DNA of 64,000 nt, from positions 27,286,677-27,350,676 of the forward strand of contig OY821522.1 of the NCBI GenBank assembly GCA_963682025.1, given 5' to 3'. Source of the DNA: Cordilura impudica (Eukaryota; Arthropoda; Insecta; Diptera; Scathophagidae). Under the pieces are notes generated by a model. It was not told where the DNA came from and made no database searches. It was given only the letters and a program-made list of their open reading frames with translations. Position numbers and translations under genes: made by a program. This document shows, piece after piece, positions 34,895-45,463 of the stretch (within the stretch, counting starts at the first letter, position 1; the number at the start of each line of letters is the position of its first letter).

Positions 34895-36331
34895 TTAGTT
34901 TTGATCTGTCTCCCCCAACATTTCCTGTTGAGGGGCCTCCGCGCTTAAAGTCAGGGTTCTATTAGTGACATTATTTATGTTATGGTTCCAGTTAAATCGA
35001 TTGTTATTACGATTGAAAGTATTGTTGTTACGATTGAAATTATAATTATTTCGATTATAATTATTACTCCCATTGTTATTAAAACCTCGAGAGTAACCAT
35101 TACCATAACTGTACATATTGCCACGGAAAGAATGATTACCACGGTTGTTATTAAAATGATTAAAATTATTTCTGTTTGAAAAACTATGTAAATTGTTATT
35201 GCGATGTTGTAGTGCGAGGACCTGTTTTTCACTAGATTCATTCGCCTGTTCTATGACTAATTTTGCCACTACATCCTTTGGGTCCGTGAATGCTGTTGAC
35301 GCAAGTATAGATTTTACTAAATCCGATCTGGCATTTAACCGACAAACACTAACTGTTTGCTCAATTGCCATTTCATGAGCTTTGGCCTTTGTCATGCCCT
35401 CGATGACAAGGGATCTTACCAAATCGTCAGCAAGCTCTTCTGCTTGTTTTGTAAATTCTGTGTAATTATTATTTTCCACCCTCAAAGAAGCAATTTTTCC
35501 CACTACAACTTTCGAATTATCCGGCTTTATTTTATTTCGCAATGCTATTTTTATCTCATCAATTGTGGTAATATTCTCCGGTAAGGCTTCGCGCGCTTTC
35601 CCCTCTAGTTTTGATTTCACAAATGATATAAAAATAGGTGTCAAATTATCATCAGTTAAGTCGTGAATCAAATTAATTTTGTCCAAAAATGACTCTAATG
35701 CAAGGGGATTTCTGTCATAATTGCACCTTATTATGTTTGCACACATTGCAATAAATGATTTCTTCTGCTCTACGGTAGCCATTTTGGTTTGAAATTCAAC
35801 TTGTTTATCAATATTGGTTGATATATATTCCTTTATTTGTACTAATTGTTCTTCTGTGTTACTGTCACCTTCTTTGTCTAATTCAGTATCGGAATCAGAA
35901 TCGCCGTCGGTCAAAATTTCCCTATCAATTAATTCAAGTGAGCTAATGTCATGAGGTGCTCTAATCTTGCAATTTAATTTACCAAAACATCTTATCAAAA
36001 GTTCCCTACAATGTGAAATTCTTGCGAATATGTTAGTGTCTGTAGCGATTGACGGTTTTTCTATATGTAAACGTGTATATGATATTATAACATTATGTTT
36101 TTCTATAAGTAATTCTATATATTCATTTATTTTTGTTAAATTTGTTGAAAGCGGGCGATTTCGTAAAATTCTCTTTTTTATTTTGTAAAATTGTTTGATT
36201 AAATCATTAAAGGTTTCTAATTCAAATTTTGACATCAAACTTATTTTAAGAACCAAAAATTTAATAAAATATAGGTATGTGTTCATTAACCGATTTAATG
36301 ATAATATGAAATTAATTAAGTCAGAATTCAA
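34895..36331 (-). CDS. Element B gag (412/mdg1 type), open
   Basis: Long open frame, 478 codons. The likely gag start is the internal methionine of MSKFELETFNDLIKQF rather than the first ATG, whose leader is hydrophobic and unlike gag. The core contains ESFLDKINLIHDL, FVKSKLEGKAREALPENI, SLRVENNNYTEFTKQAEEL and CRLNARSDLVKSILASTAF, the capsid blocks of the 412/mdg1 group. The C-terminus is an asparagine/arginine/glycine-rich tail in place of a CCHC zinc knuckle, probably for RNA binding. The frame is intact, but the element is otherwise dead. Confidence 0.87.
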   Translation of the reverse strand: MNSDLINFILSLNRLMNTYLYFIKFLVLKISLMSKFELETFNDLIKQFYKIKKRILRNRPLSTNLTKINEYIELLIEKHNVIISYTRLHIEKPSIATDTNIFARISHCRELLIRCFGKLNCKIRAPHDISSLELIDREILTDGDSDSDTELDKEGDSNTEEQLVQIKEYISTNIDKQVEFQTKMATVEQKKSFIAMCANIIRCNYDRNPLALESFLDKINLIHDLTDDNLTPIFISFVKSKLEGKAREALPENITTIDEIKIALRNKIKPDNSKVVVGKIASLRVENNNYTEFTKQAEELADDLVRSLVIEGMTKAKAHEMAIEQTVSVCRLNARSDLVKSILASTAFTDPKDVVAKLVIEQANESSEKQVLALQHRNNNLHSFSNRNNFNHFNNNRGNHSFRGNMYSYGNGYSRGFNNNGSNNYNRNNYNFNRNNNTFNRNNNRFNWNHNINNVTNRTLTLSAEAPQQEMLGETDQN

Positions 36332-36340
36332 AATTTAGCA

Positions 36341-38009
36341 TTTTCCCTTAAAAATAATCTTGAAACTTTCCTTTTCTATGTTATAGTTTTATAGTATTAT
36401 TTTTTTTTTTTTATTGGTAAGTATTGATAATTGGTAAGTATAAAAGTATGTAATTGGTAAGTATAAATGTAGGTGATAAGTATAAGTGTAATTGTAAAAA
36501 TTAATAGTAGTATCAAATAATATTTATATAAGATATTATTTATGAATAATAATATTTATTAATAATTATAGCAATAATTTTATTAATATTAAAATAGTTA
36601 TCACCAATAAATATTGTATAAATATTGTTTTTATATAATTTGGTTTTTCTTCATATTTGCTATTTACCATATAATGATGTACGATGAGCCGCTACCGCTG
36701 TAGTTGTAGTTGCTGACGTTTTCTGTTGTTACTTGTAATTGTCATCTATTGTCTTCCATCTTCATATACTACGCTCTTTGATTTGTCTTTTTGTATTCTC
36801 GTTCGATGAGTTGATGTTTTTTTTTTAATTTGAAACAGTTGTTTTTGTTTATTCTTCTGATTTTTTCTATGATGATTTAAAGTTGAATATGATATGATGA
36901 TTTACAGTTGATGTCTCTGCTTATGTTTTTTTTTATTTATGTTTTTCGGTTGTTTGTTTTTTTTTCCCCTTTGTTGTTTTTTTTATAATATTTGTATTTT
37001 ATAGGGTTTATATAGTTTGTTACATTAACTTATGATTTCTTCATATATATTTTTACATATGCCATTGACTTTGTTGATGAAGATGTTATTAGCAGGTTCT
37101 TTTGTGTATATATTATTGATGTTTCACCCCTATATGTCTCGTTGCACTAGTTGTTATTGTTATATTTGCCAACATTGTTGTTTTATTTTCTTAAGTTTTG
37201 CTTTGTTCTTTTTATTTTAGCCGTTATATTTTTTACTTTAGCCGTTATACCAGCATTTTAAATTGTGGAACAGTTGCGCCCTAGTTATTAGTAGTCTTTT
37301 CCCCGTTTTTGCACTATGGCTTTTTCTGAGTTTACTGTATTTTTGATTTTTGTGGTACCGTTTTGTAATGTTATATTTTTATATTTTATGTTTTTGTCTT
37401 ATTCTTGCCATGGTAATTTTCTTAGCCATTTTTGTTTTCGTGTACAGTTTTATTATTTTTTTATAACTGTTTTTAGTTTTTTCCCGACATCGTACAAATT
37501 TTATACGTTATATTGTTTGTGTTGTTGTTTTTTTTTTTTTAATTTTTCCGTATTTTTTTATATAATTCGGTCACTTTTTCCTTACGCTTTTGCAAATTCT
37601 TGTTTTATTTCCCAATATTTCGTATAACTGTTAATATTTCTCTATATGTTTTCTCCCATGTTTCTCTTATTGTTCGAGACTGTATTCTTTCAACTATGTA
37701 TGTCGTTAAGAAAGTTTAAAAAGAAATTGTTTGTTTTTTTTCACTTTATTTTATAGCTTATTGTTTTTGTTATTTTTTTTTTTTAGAATTTTTTATGTAT
37801 TTTATAAAACGTTATTTTTTTGTATAATATGTAAATTGCACAAAGTTTTGTACGTTTGTATTTTTTTAAGGTTTTGGTTTCTTTTAATTTTTTATATATA
37901 ACACTTGTCATCTTTAATTGTACCTTTTAATTTTTTGCTCAATTTTTTATGAGTTTTTTTTTGTATAATTATTTATAAGTTTCGGTAGTCAAGTTAGGAA
38001 TGTTAATTA
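36341..38009. other. T-rich unassigned stretch (possible element B leader)
   Basis: No supported gene. Strongly T-rich on + (A-rich on -), with a short tandem of a TTGGTAAGTATAA-like motif at about 36413-36480. Position and composition suit the long 5' leader of a 412-type element on the minus strand, but no LTR or primer site is found. Confidence 0.4.
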
Positions 38010-38719
38010 TAAAATAATATCTGGTTCTTCGGTTGCAACGTTTAGTTCGATGTTTTCCAATATGTAAAGAGTTCTATTAAAATGAGTAATTTCCTGGTCT
38101 GTCAGAATATCTCTATTTAATGTTCTCAATTTGGAAGCCAATAGTAATTCTCTAGCTTGTTCAACTAATTTCTCCAAATGTTCAATTTCGTATCTGAGGT
38201 AAGCTTTTCATGAATCTGTTTTAGTTTGATTGATCAATTCCATATTTTGAATAAGTAATTTAGTCTGTTGGTTTTGTAGATCAGTTAATGTGTTTAGTTG
38301 TTGTAGAAACGAGCGTCGATTTTGATCTTTTTATTTGATTGTTCAATTATGTTATGATTGTCAGTAGTATTCATTGTAAGTTTTTCTTCAATTTCTGTCC
38401 TGTCATTATCATCCCTTTTTCCGTAAAGATATTTCAATCCTGTTCCAAAAATATTTATCAATCCTTGTTTAATTCGGTATCTAGGAGTTAAACTCAGTAA
38501 TTGTAGTTCGGTGTGCTTAATTTGGTGTTGTAGGTATGCGTCAGCTAGTGTCATTATTTCGAACTCTAATTTGCCTATATAAGATAAATAGTCTTCAGGT
38601 TTGAAAATATGTAATATTTTTGAATAATTTTGTATTAATGATCTTTCTCCTAATTGCCATATTGTGTAGCCATTTCTCTGGTTTATGTCAGTTATCATCA
38701 ATTTCTGCGACATTACCAA
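38010..38719 (-). pseudogene. Errantivirus env-like fragment, broken
   Basis: 38719-38294 is an open piece containing LTPRYRIKQGLINIFGTGLK followed by YLYGKRDDND, the conserved block just after the cleavage-site region in errantivirus envelope proteins. A stop and frame change at about 38294 are followed by a glutamate-rich helical piece down to 38010. The N-terminal half and the C-terminal membrane anchor are missing, so no complete envelope protein could be made. Confidence 0.7.
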
Positions 38720-38786
38720 GAACTTCCAGAGACCTAGAAAGATTTTTCATTTCAATGAACTGGTCTTTGTGTATAATTTGCTTATT

Positions 38787-39900
38787 TCATTTATATTTTT
38801 TGTCATTGAGCTTTTCTACGGTTACCTGTTTCATTTTTGATGTCAATTTGTCTGCTTGGTTGGTTTTGATAACATCTTTGTTTATGTGTTCATCTTTTCT
38901 ATCTTTATTGCGAAATTTTAAAGTCTTATTCTTTTTGTTTTCATTTCTGTCAAAAGTCTCTTTAATGTTAATATTGTTTCTAAAGTGTAAATTTATAGGT
39001 TTTTCGCCGGTCGCCATATGTATGCTATATTTTATGATTCTAAAGCTTAGGAAGGTAAATCAACATTATAAGCTTTGTCTTTTCCTCGCGTTTTTTCAAT
39101 ACGCGTATGTTTTCATTAAAAGTTGCATGAAAGCGTTCTATATCGAGATTTCCTGTGTGTAGGTTGGGTGTAACAAAATGATAATTTATGCCCTTTTTGT
39201 CCAGAAAGTCAGTTAAAAGAGCTGATTTTAAAGAGGTTTCGTTATCCAGGGTCAGATTTTTAGGTGTTTTCATGTATATAAAAAGCTTTACATAGCTATT
39301 CATAAGTTGTAATTGTGTTCTATCATGAACTTCCTCAATCATTGCATACTTACAGAATTTGTCTATTATTGTGACGTAGGTGGTACTTTTATTCAAATTC
39401 CATATACCTGTTTGATAGTCCTCATTTGGAGCCTTTGGTGTTTCAGTTTCCTCGAAAGGCAATCTAATTGGATGACTTTCTCTCTTAAAATTGCATATTA
39501 AGCAGTTATTAATGAATTTTTGCAATTTCTCTTCTCAAACTGGGATAATATAATCTCCCGTTTAATTCCTTATAGGTTTTTCCTATATCTTGTTGATTGT
39601 TCTCGAATTTATGGTGTTTTGCTATAAGTTGTAACAGGTTTTCGTACTCTATATTTTCCCTTAATTGGTTTGTTAACAATATCTTTGTTTTAAATAGATT
39701 ATTGCGATTTTCTCTTAGTTTTTTATATTCGTTTTGAATTTTAATTAAATCGTCTGTATCTTCGCATTAGATTCCAATGTCTCGTTTACTGTTAGATTCA
39801 GATAATATTTGCGCTATGATATGTTTCGTATAGTTTTCATAGGAATATGTTATTCTAGGCTTCCCAAAGATTAAAGTTTTTTCAGTTTTATTGTCATTAT
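38787..39900 (-). pseudogene. Errantivirus integrase and pol C-terminus, broken
   Basis: Upstream part (39900-39530): lysine-rich leader and integrase zinc region (LLQLIAKHHKFENNQQD, ELNGRLYYPSLRREI). A frameshift near 39530 leads into 39525-39040: NNCLICNFKRE, then core residues in YVTIIDKFCKYA and LTLDNETSLKSALL, and DIERFHATFNENIRVL. The pattern is the 17.6/297/gypsy type. 39017-38787 is a lysine/asparagine-rich tail that fits the pol end. Two or more breaks. Confidence 0.72.
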
Positions 39901-39904
39901 TATT

Positions 39905-40499
39905 CTATATTGCATAATTCTGGCAAGTGGTCTATGTTTTTCAGGGATATTCCTTCTTTATCGCTTTCATAATACACATCGAAAATTTTTAAGTTTATTT
40001 CGAGTTGTTTAGTTTTACAATTAATTAAAATGTTATTTTGTTTTAACATTAAAAAATCGAAAAAATCGTGTAACTTATAAAGTTACATAGCCAATTTATG
40101 CAATATAAAGTTGTAAAAATCGAGCGAAATTCCACTATATAGGGCTACTCGTAGATCTTCATACAGTCGATCTGCAGTTTGGAATCCTCCAAAATTTGTC
40201 ACGAGCATGGCCTTGATCTCTGTCCAATTATTTTTGTGGGGGTGGATCTAAATAGCTCTTCTAGCTTTACCGGTAAGTTTTGATTTCGCAATATTTATGC
40301 ACATTCTCAGGGCTTGTGCGTTGTAACCCAGAAGTGTGGCTATAATATCGTCGACGTTGGTATAAAAAGTTGATAAATCCTCATTTCTCCCGTTAAATCC
40401 CTGCATCTCTTCTAGATACGTAAATGGATTTATGTCGAGTGATGCTCCTTGTCCGTTAGCCGTCGCTGTAAGGCTAGCATAAGAAAGGTTGAGAGCCAT
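39905..40499 (-). pseudogene. Errantivirus gag N-terminal piece fused by deletion to a protease-like piece
   Basis: 40499-40248 reads from an ATG (MALNLSYASLTATANG) to INPFTYLEEMQGFNGRNEDL and INIAKSKLTGKARRAI, the start of an errantivirus capsid. A break at 40248 leads into WTEIKAMLVTNFGGFQTADR and LYEDLRVAL in another frame. Near 40090 this changes to FFDFLMLKQNNILINCK, similar to a gypsy protease end. Most of gag and pol in between is missing. Confidence 0.65.
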
Positions 40500-40601
40500 T
40501 ATAGATAACCTTTACGTGGTATCTTTTTTCGCTCTCGTAGTTTTGTGTATAATCCTTTTTCGTAGGATGTAGGCTTTTTTCACAGATTGTCGCTTTTTTT
40601 T

Positions 40602-40619
40602 GTAAACTTGACTGCGCCA
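40602..40619 (-). promoter_or_regulatory. Errantivirus primer-binding site
   Basis: TGGCGCAGTCAAGTTTAC on the minus strand, of which the first ten bases match the usual gypsy/17.6 primer site. It lies about 100 bp before the gag ATG and is preceded by GTTAATTAAAAC, which suits an LTR end. Confidence 0.75.
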
Positions 40620-40984
40620 GTTTTAATTAACACTTATTCAAGTTAATAAATGTTAATTATATTTCGAGAAATCTTTACAAACTCGAAGTTCCTTCCTTTT
40701 TGATATGCGCTCAAAAAATAGAAAAACGTCTCTTATGCTTTATGGTAAGTATTGTTTGATTTTATTTATTCATTTCTTTCTTATGTATTAAATGATTACA
40801 TTCAATGTATAGTATCGACGCTTGGCGTTGATACGAAAAATAAATTTGTTTGTTCATAAAAAATAAAATGGTTTCGTATTACATTACTCTGTGTGCAAAT
40901 TTCGATCGGCGCATGTTGTTTGTAGACAGTGACTATGTGTGTACAGTCAATTATATGCGACGTACGTACTTAACAAAACACTTA
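40620..40984 (-). repeat. Probable errantivirus 5' LTR region (outer end undefined)
   Basis: Lies directly upstream (minus strand) of the primer site. It includes an AATAAA at about 40838 and a small hairpin GTATCGACGC/GCGTTGATAC at 40812-40834 with a 3-base loop. No second LTR is present for comparison, so the outer boundary is not set. Confidence 0.4.
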
Positions 40985-41496
40985 TAGAGCGTTTACCTCT
41001 AAGCAAAGTCTATTATATACGAGATTTCGAGCGAAATCTTGCTCATTTTTCCTAGATTTCCCATACAAAACAAAATCTAGCTCGTTACTAGATTTGTGCA
41101 AAATCTCACAAAATCTTGTTAAACTTGGGCACTACCAAATGATACTACTGTGTTTTTTTAATATTGTAGTAGAAAATTACAACGCAGTGACCTAAAAATT
41201 GATATTTAAAAACAAAAACAAAAGCAAACAAGTTGAAGAAAAGGGAAATAAAATATTACTTATTAATAAAAATTACGAATCTATAATAAAAAATATTTAG
41301 TAATTAAAAAGTTATAACGTTTCATTCTCATATGTGCTCATTCCAATCTGCTGTATAATAATTGTGGAAAATGTATTTGTTTTCGTTGTTCACACAATAC
41401 ATTTAACAAATGCTGATGTATGTTAGTTTTTATGTATTGTCGATCTTGTGTTGTAATAATAATTAGTTATTTATAGTTCGGTTCGAGATCATGTAT

Positions 41497-41869
41497 TATA
41501 GCAAACAAGATACTTTTGTGTTTTAAATAGTATTTATTATTATTATTATTTCAGCTCTATCTAGGAGCTAAACTATTAATTGATTGATTGATAAATTATT
41601 AATGAGTAATTGATTATAAAAGGTTCTTCTTTATATACATATTTTCAACCTATATTAACAACAACAATGTGTTACCTGCACTTGGGTCAGCATAAACATA
41701 AGTGTGCCAGCGTAACAACAACATACAATAAGAATATACGCAGTCATACAATGTTTTGCAAATGCAGTGGTCAACAATATTGATATTTGTTATTTCCGCA
41801 TTTGCAAACATTGTACGCTATGCAGTGTGGGTATTATACAGCACACTACGAAAGTCGTGTTACGCTACA
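41497..41869 (-). repeat. Element C 3' LTR
   Basis: 373 bp. On minus it starts TGTAGCGTAACACGA and ends TTTGCTATA. Flanked inside by a polypurine tract and outside by duplication GTAT. One mismatch against 48751-49123. Confidence 0.95.
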
Positions 41870-41881
41870 CCTTCCTTTTTT
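41870..41881 (-). promoter_or_regulatory. Element C polypurine tract
   Basis: AAAAAAGGAAGG on the minus strand immediately before the 3' LTR. The same tract lies at 54232-54243 in element D. Confidence 0.85.
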
Positions 41882-42049
41882 ATAAGAATGTTCATATAAC
41901 ATTTTGTTCTATGGACATTCTTTTATTATTTGTACTGTTGGGTTTTTTTTTTTTTTTTGTGGTTGTATCAAGTGCAAGTTTCACATTTTACAATAAATTT
42001 ATTTTATTTTATTTACAAATATAGATTTAAAGAAAAGAATGCATATTGT

Positions 42050-44620
42050 TTATTTAATATTGTATAACTTAAGTCTATTCTTATGAACTATTTGTTCTTT
42101 ATTTGTTTTCTTATCAACTATGGTTACATTATTTCTGAAATCTATTTTCTTAATTTTATATGGCCCTTTATATGCCATCTCTAACTTATGTCCTGCATCA
42201 TTTCTTACTAAGACTAAATCTCCTATTTTAAAATTGTAATCTAATTTTGTTTTATCATAATTAATTTTTTGGTTTATTTTATTTATATCTAATAGTTTTT
42301 TAACTCTATCTATTGCTACTTCTAATCTAAATTTAATTTCCTTAGCATAATTATCTATATTATAAAGTGGTGCAACTCTATCTACTTCACTAAATTGTCT
42401 AAAATTGTTTGGAATTTTTCCAAAAATAAGTTCATAAGGGCAATAATCATGTACTGTAGATGGTGTAGTGTTAAAACAGTACGTGAAATATTTGAGCCAT
42501 TCATCCCAGTCGTCTTTATCTACTGATATGTAGTTTCGTACGTATTCGTTAAAAGTCCGGTGACTTCTTTCTATCGTACCTAGTGTCTGGTGATGATGTG
42601 CTGTCGATGTGCGTTTATCTATCTTCAATAGGTTGCAAAGCTCTGTCAGTATAGAGTTCTTGTATTCTGTGCCCATATCCGAAATGAACGTCTTCATTGG
42701 ACCGTATATAAGCACAAAATTTTCAAATATCGCTTTTGCGATCGTCTTAGCTGATTTATCTTTTATTGGTATTGTTACCAAGTATTTAGTTAAGTCACAT
42801 ATCATTGTGACTGCATATTCATTTCCATAAATTGACTTTGGAAATGGTCCAATTGTATCTACGTACACCGTATCAAAAGCCCTATTTGGTGTCTCCGTTA
42901 TTGTCATTGGACTTTTTATATGTTTCTCCGTTTTAGCCAATTGGCATTTATGGCATGTTTTCACATATTTGGCAATGTCTTTTGTCATATTTTTCCAGTA
43001 ATAGTATCTCCTGATCTTCTCAGTGGTTCTATATATCCCACAATGTCTTCCTTGCATAGGATCATCATGGTATTTCAGCATTATCTCACGTATTGCCTTT
43101 GCATTCGTGTTATCAATTTTAGTTACTTCGTTTAATAGCGCTATTCTGATTTTATTCAGTGTTTTAATGCCCATATTCTCAAATTCACTTATCGAGACAA
43201 ATTCGAAAATCTTCTCATGTGGTGAAATTTGAATCTTATTAATATTTAGTTTACAGGCTATTCGTTCTAGCCTAGGGAAAAATTGTCCTAAGTCAATATT
43301 CCCTTTAGTAAACAAATCATCTATTCTTATGCTAGCATATATGGATTTTCCCTTTTTGATGTAACATCTGTTGGGTAAAATCTTTAATTTATAATATCTT
43401 TTGACGTCTATATTATTCAATGGTATATATACCTTGGGCTTATTATTATTATTGATATTTTGCTGATTTACTACTGGTTTACTAATTTTCTCTTCTTTAG
43501 TCATCGATCTTGTCGTGACCCTTAAAACGGATGAAATCTTGTCGTTAATATCCTTTAAGTCATTTATTGTAATGCGCGACAGTGCGTCGGCAACATAATT
43601 ATCTTTGCCCCTGAGATATTCTACTGCGAAATCATATTCCTCCAGATCGAGTCTCATTCTCGTTAGCTTAGAACTTGGATTTTTCATGGAGAACAGGTAT
43701 GAAAGTGGTCTATGGTCTGTTCGGACCAAAAAATGTGTTCCATATATATATGGTCTGAAATATGTGACAGCCCAGTGTATGGCAGTTAATTCCTGTTCAA
43801 TGGTCGATTTGTTGCTTTCACCTTTAGTGAAAGTTTTAGATGCATAGGCCACAGGTAGGTGTCTTTCTTCATGTTCCTGTGTTAAAACTGCACCGCAAGC
43901 ATGCTTACTCGCATCTGTTGTTATGCAAAATTCCTTCGTAAAGTCTGGGTATTGAAGCAATGTTGGGCTCATTAATGCCTTCTTTAAGTATTTAAACGCG
44001 CACTCACAATCTTTTGTCCACTGAAATGGTACTCCCTTTTTGGATAGCCTTGTAAGGTGTCTGGAATATTCAGAGAAGTTTTTAATAAATCGTCGGTAAT
44101 AGTTGCAAAACGCGACAAACCTTCGTGCGCTATCGGCGTCCGTAGGCGTCGGGTAATTTTCTATCACCGAATATTGACTATCATCCGGTAATATTCCTCT
44201 ATCAGTACATTTGTGGCCAAGGTAGGTTACCTCTCTCACAAAGAATGAACATTTTTGGGGGTGTAGTTTAAGATTGTGTTTACGGCAAAGATCGAATACA
44301 TCCTTCAAATTTGAAAGCATATGTTTTTCAGAACATCCCAATACAACCAAGTTATCCATATATAGGAATGCTTGATTCGGCTTCAGACCACTGAAGGCTA
44401 ATGTCATCATTCTTTGGAATGAATTCGGTGCTATTTTTAAGCCATATGGTAGTCTAGTAAATCTGTATGAACCATTGTTTGTTGAAAATGACGTCAAGTC
44501 TCTAGAGTTCTTTTCCAAACCAATTTGATGAAACCCGGACATCAAGTCCAAACACGAAAAATATTTTGATCTACCTAGTTGGTCTAGAATATCGTCTATT
44601 CTAGGCAACGGGAATTTATC
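42050..44620 (-). CDS. Element C pol, reverse transcriptase core to integrase (downstream of the E insertion)
   Basis: 852 codons open from MPRIDDILDQLG. The real frame extends upstream to 44620, where the E solo LTR interrupts it. Reverse transcriptase: residues 83-86 read YMDN where YxDD is expected, so the second catalytic aspartate is lost. RNase H: TDAS (231), IEQEL (270), RTDHRPL (297) and VADALSRI (339) are intact. Integrase: H514, H522, C552 and C555 for zinc; D584 (VDTIGPF), D644 (SDMGTEY) and E680 (TIERSHR), a DD35E core. The C-terminal domain ends VHKNRLKLYNIK. It would not be translated in frame with the protease because of the insertion and a small deletion upstream. Very similar to 54409-56979. 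Confidence 0.93.
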   Translation of the reverse strand, partial: DKFPLPRIDDILDQLGRSKYFSCLDLMSGFHQIGLEKNSRDLTSFSTNNGSYRFTRLPYGLKIAPNSFQRMMTLAFSGLKPNQAFLYMDNLVVLGCSEKHMLSNLKDVFDLCRKHNLKLHPQKCSFFVREVTYLGHKCTDRGILPDDSQYSVIENYPTPTDADSARRFVAFCNYYRRFIKNFSEYSRHLTRLSKKGVPFQWTKDCECAFKYLKKALMSPTLLQYPDFTKEFCITTDASKHACGAVLTQEHEERHLPVAYASKTFTKGESNKSTIEQELTAIHWAVTYFRPYIYGTHFLVRTDHRPLSYLFSMKNPSSKLTRMRLDLEEYDFAVEYLRGKDNYVADALSRITINDLKDINDKISSVLRVTTRSMTKEEKISKPVVNQQNINNNNKPKVYIPLNNIDVKRYYKLKILPNRCYIKKGKSIYASIRIDDLFTKGNIDLGQFFPRLERIACKLNINKIQISPHEKIFEFVSISEFENMGIKTLNKIRIALLNEVTKIDNTNAKAIREIMLKYHDDPMQGRHCGIYRTTEKIRRYYYWKNMTKDIAKYVKTCHKCQLAKTEKHIKSPMTITETPNRAFDTVYVDTIGPFPKSIYGNEYAVTMICDLTKYLVTIPIKDKSAKTIAKAIFENFVLIYGPMKTFISDMGTEYKNSILTELCNLLKIDKRTSTAHHHQTLGTIERSHRTFNEYVRNYISVDKDDWDEWLKYFTYCFNTTPSTVHDYCPYELIFGKIPNNFRQFSEVDRVAPLYNIDNYAKEIKFRLEVAIDRVKKLLDINKINQKINYDKTKLDYNFKIGDLVLVRNDAGHKLEMAYKGPYKIKKIDFRNNVTIVDKKTNKEQIVHKNRLKLYNIK

Positions 44621-44624
44621 TGAT

Positions 44625-45428
44625 TATGGTGTATGAGGGTCCTTACAAAAGGATACTAAGATTGGGTGAGAACCGGACCAATCTCAGGAGGAATTTTGTC
44701 AAGTGCTTTCCTCAAAGCAGTGCTCGTGTGCACACTAGATGCACTTTTTAAAAGTATCTTGATTTATTTTGCATTTAGGCAGAATATGCCTGAGTTTATG
44801 CTCGTTGGCAGATTATGCCAGTAAAACAATTTTATTTTTTTTTTAATCAATTTCAGTGTCATCCACGACGAGACCAAAATTATGATTGATTTTATTTTAT
44901 AAAAATTTGGCTTTATATACGATAATAGTTCCTTAATTTTTACTTAAAATAATTATAGCTATCTCTATTCTATTAATACATACATACGATTATACACATT
45001 TCTTTCGTATTGATTTTTGAAGGTGGGACTTAATTGACCAATCAGTGTACGTTCAAAAATCAATTCATATTTTTTCTCAAAATTGAGTGACATTCCATTT
45101 GAGCATTAGTCAATAACATTCTTCAACTTGGTTGAAGTTCATTAGCATAAATTTGTCACTTCGCTTCAAGTGGGGTTCAATTTCACTAAGCGATACTCTA
45201 ATTTATTGCAATATGACCCTTCACTTGGGGTTAGTGTATTTTTTGGTATGTATGGTATGTATAGATATGAATGCAAGTGTACTTAAAGAATTTATGAATG
45301 TAAACAAATAGTGATTATAAATGTAAACAAATAAACACGTACATTCACTTAAAATAAATAAATTTAAAATAAAAATAAATGAGTGTACTTTCATACATAT
45401 ATCATTATGTGTGTGTTACATCATTACA
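44625..45428 (-). mobile_element. Solo LTR of element E inside C pol
   Basis: 804 bp. On minus it starts TGTAATGATGTAACACAC and ends ATACACCATA. Flanked by the 4-bp direct duplication TGAT (44621-44624 and 45429-45432). The same sequence occurs as an LTR in element D (56984-57787 and, modified, 59711-60536). It splits pol between the codons for KKLIS and DKFPLPRIDD. Confidence 0.93.
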
Positions 45429-45463
45429 TGATATTAGTTTTTTATTTATCTGCATATAATCTA

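Larger units (their letters stand above)
30668..36340 (-). mobile_element. 412/mdg1-type gypsy LTR retrotransposon B, 5' LTR not found
   Basis: Read on the minus strand: gag (36331-34895), protease (about 34890-34500), reverse transcriptase, RNase H, integrase (to 31273), polypurine tract, 3' LTR (30904-30668). pol has a few frame breaks between reverse transcriptase and integrase. No second copy of the 237-bp LTR is visible to the right of gag, so the 5' end is deleted or replaced. The bases before the LTR (TAGC, 30664-30667) would be half of any 4-bp target duplication. Confidence 0.9.
38010..40619 (-). mobile_element. Errantivirus-like gypsy remnant with internal deletion
   Basis: On the minus strand: primer site (40619-40602), gag start (40499), a protease-like piece (about 40090-39905), integrase (about 39900-39040), pol C-terminus (39017-38787) and an env-like frame (38719-38010). 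The reverse transcriptase and RNase H (normally about 2 kb) are missing between the protease and integrase pieces. No 3' LTR matching the 40620-40800 region was found. Confidence 0.75.

Noticed and set aside
37032..37627. Phenylalanine-rich + strand frames resembling membrane proteins
   Set aside because: They are translations of T-rich DNA, the reverse of the A-rich leader of a minus-strand retroelement. No start context or conservation.
38620..39162. Long + strand hydrophobic frame over the errantivirus region
   Set aside because: It is antisense to the env and pol pieces on the minus strand.
41767..42024. 85-codon + frame (and 54129-54383)
   Set aside because: Lies across the LTR, polypurine tract and non-coding 3' end of elements C and D, in antisense.
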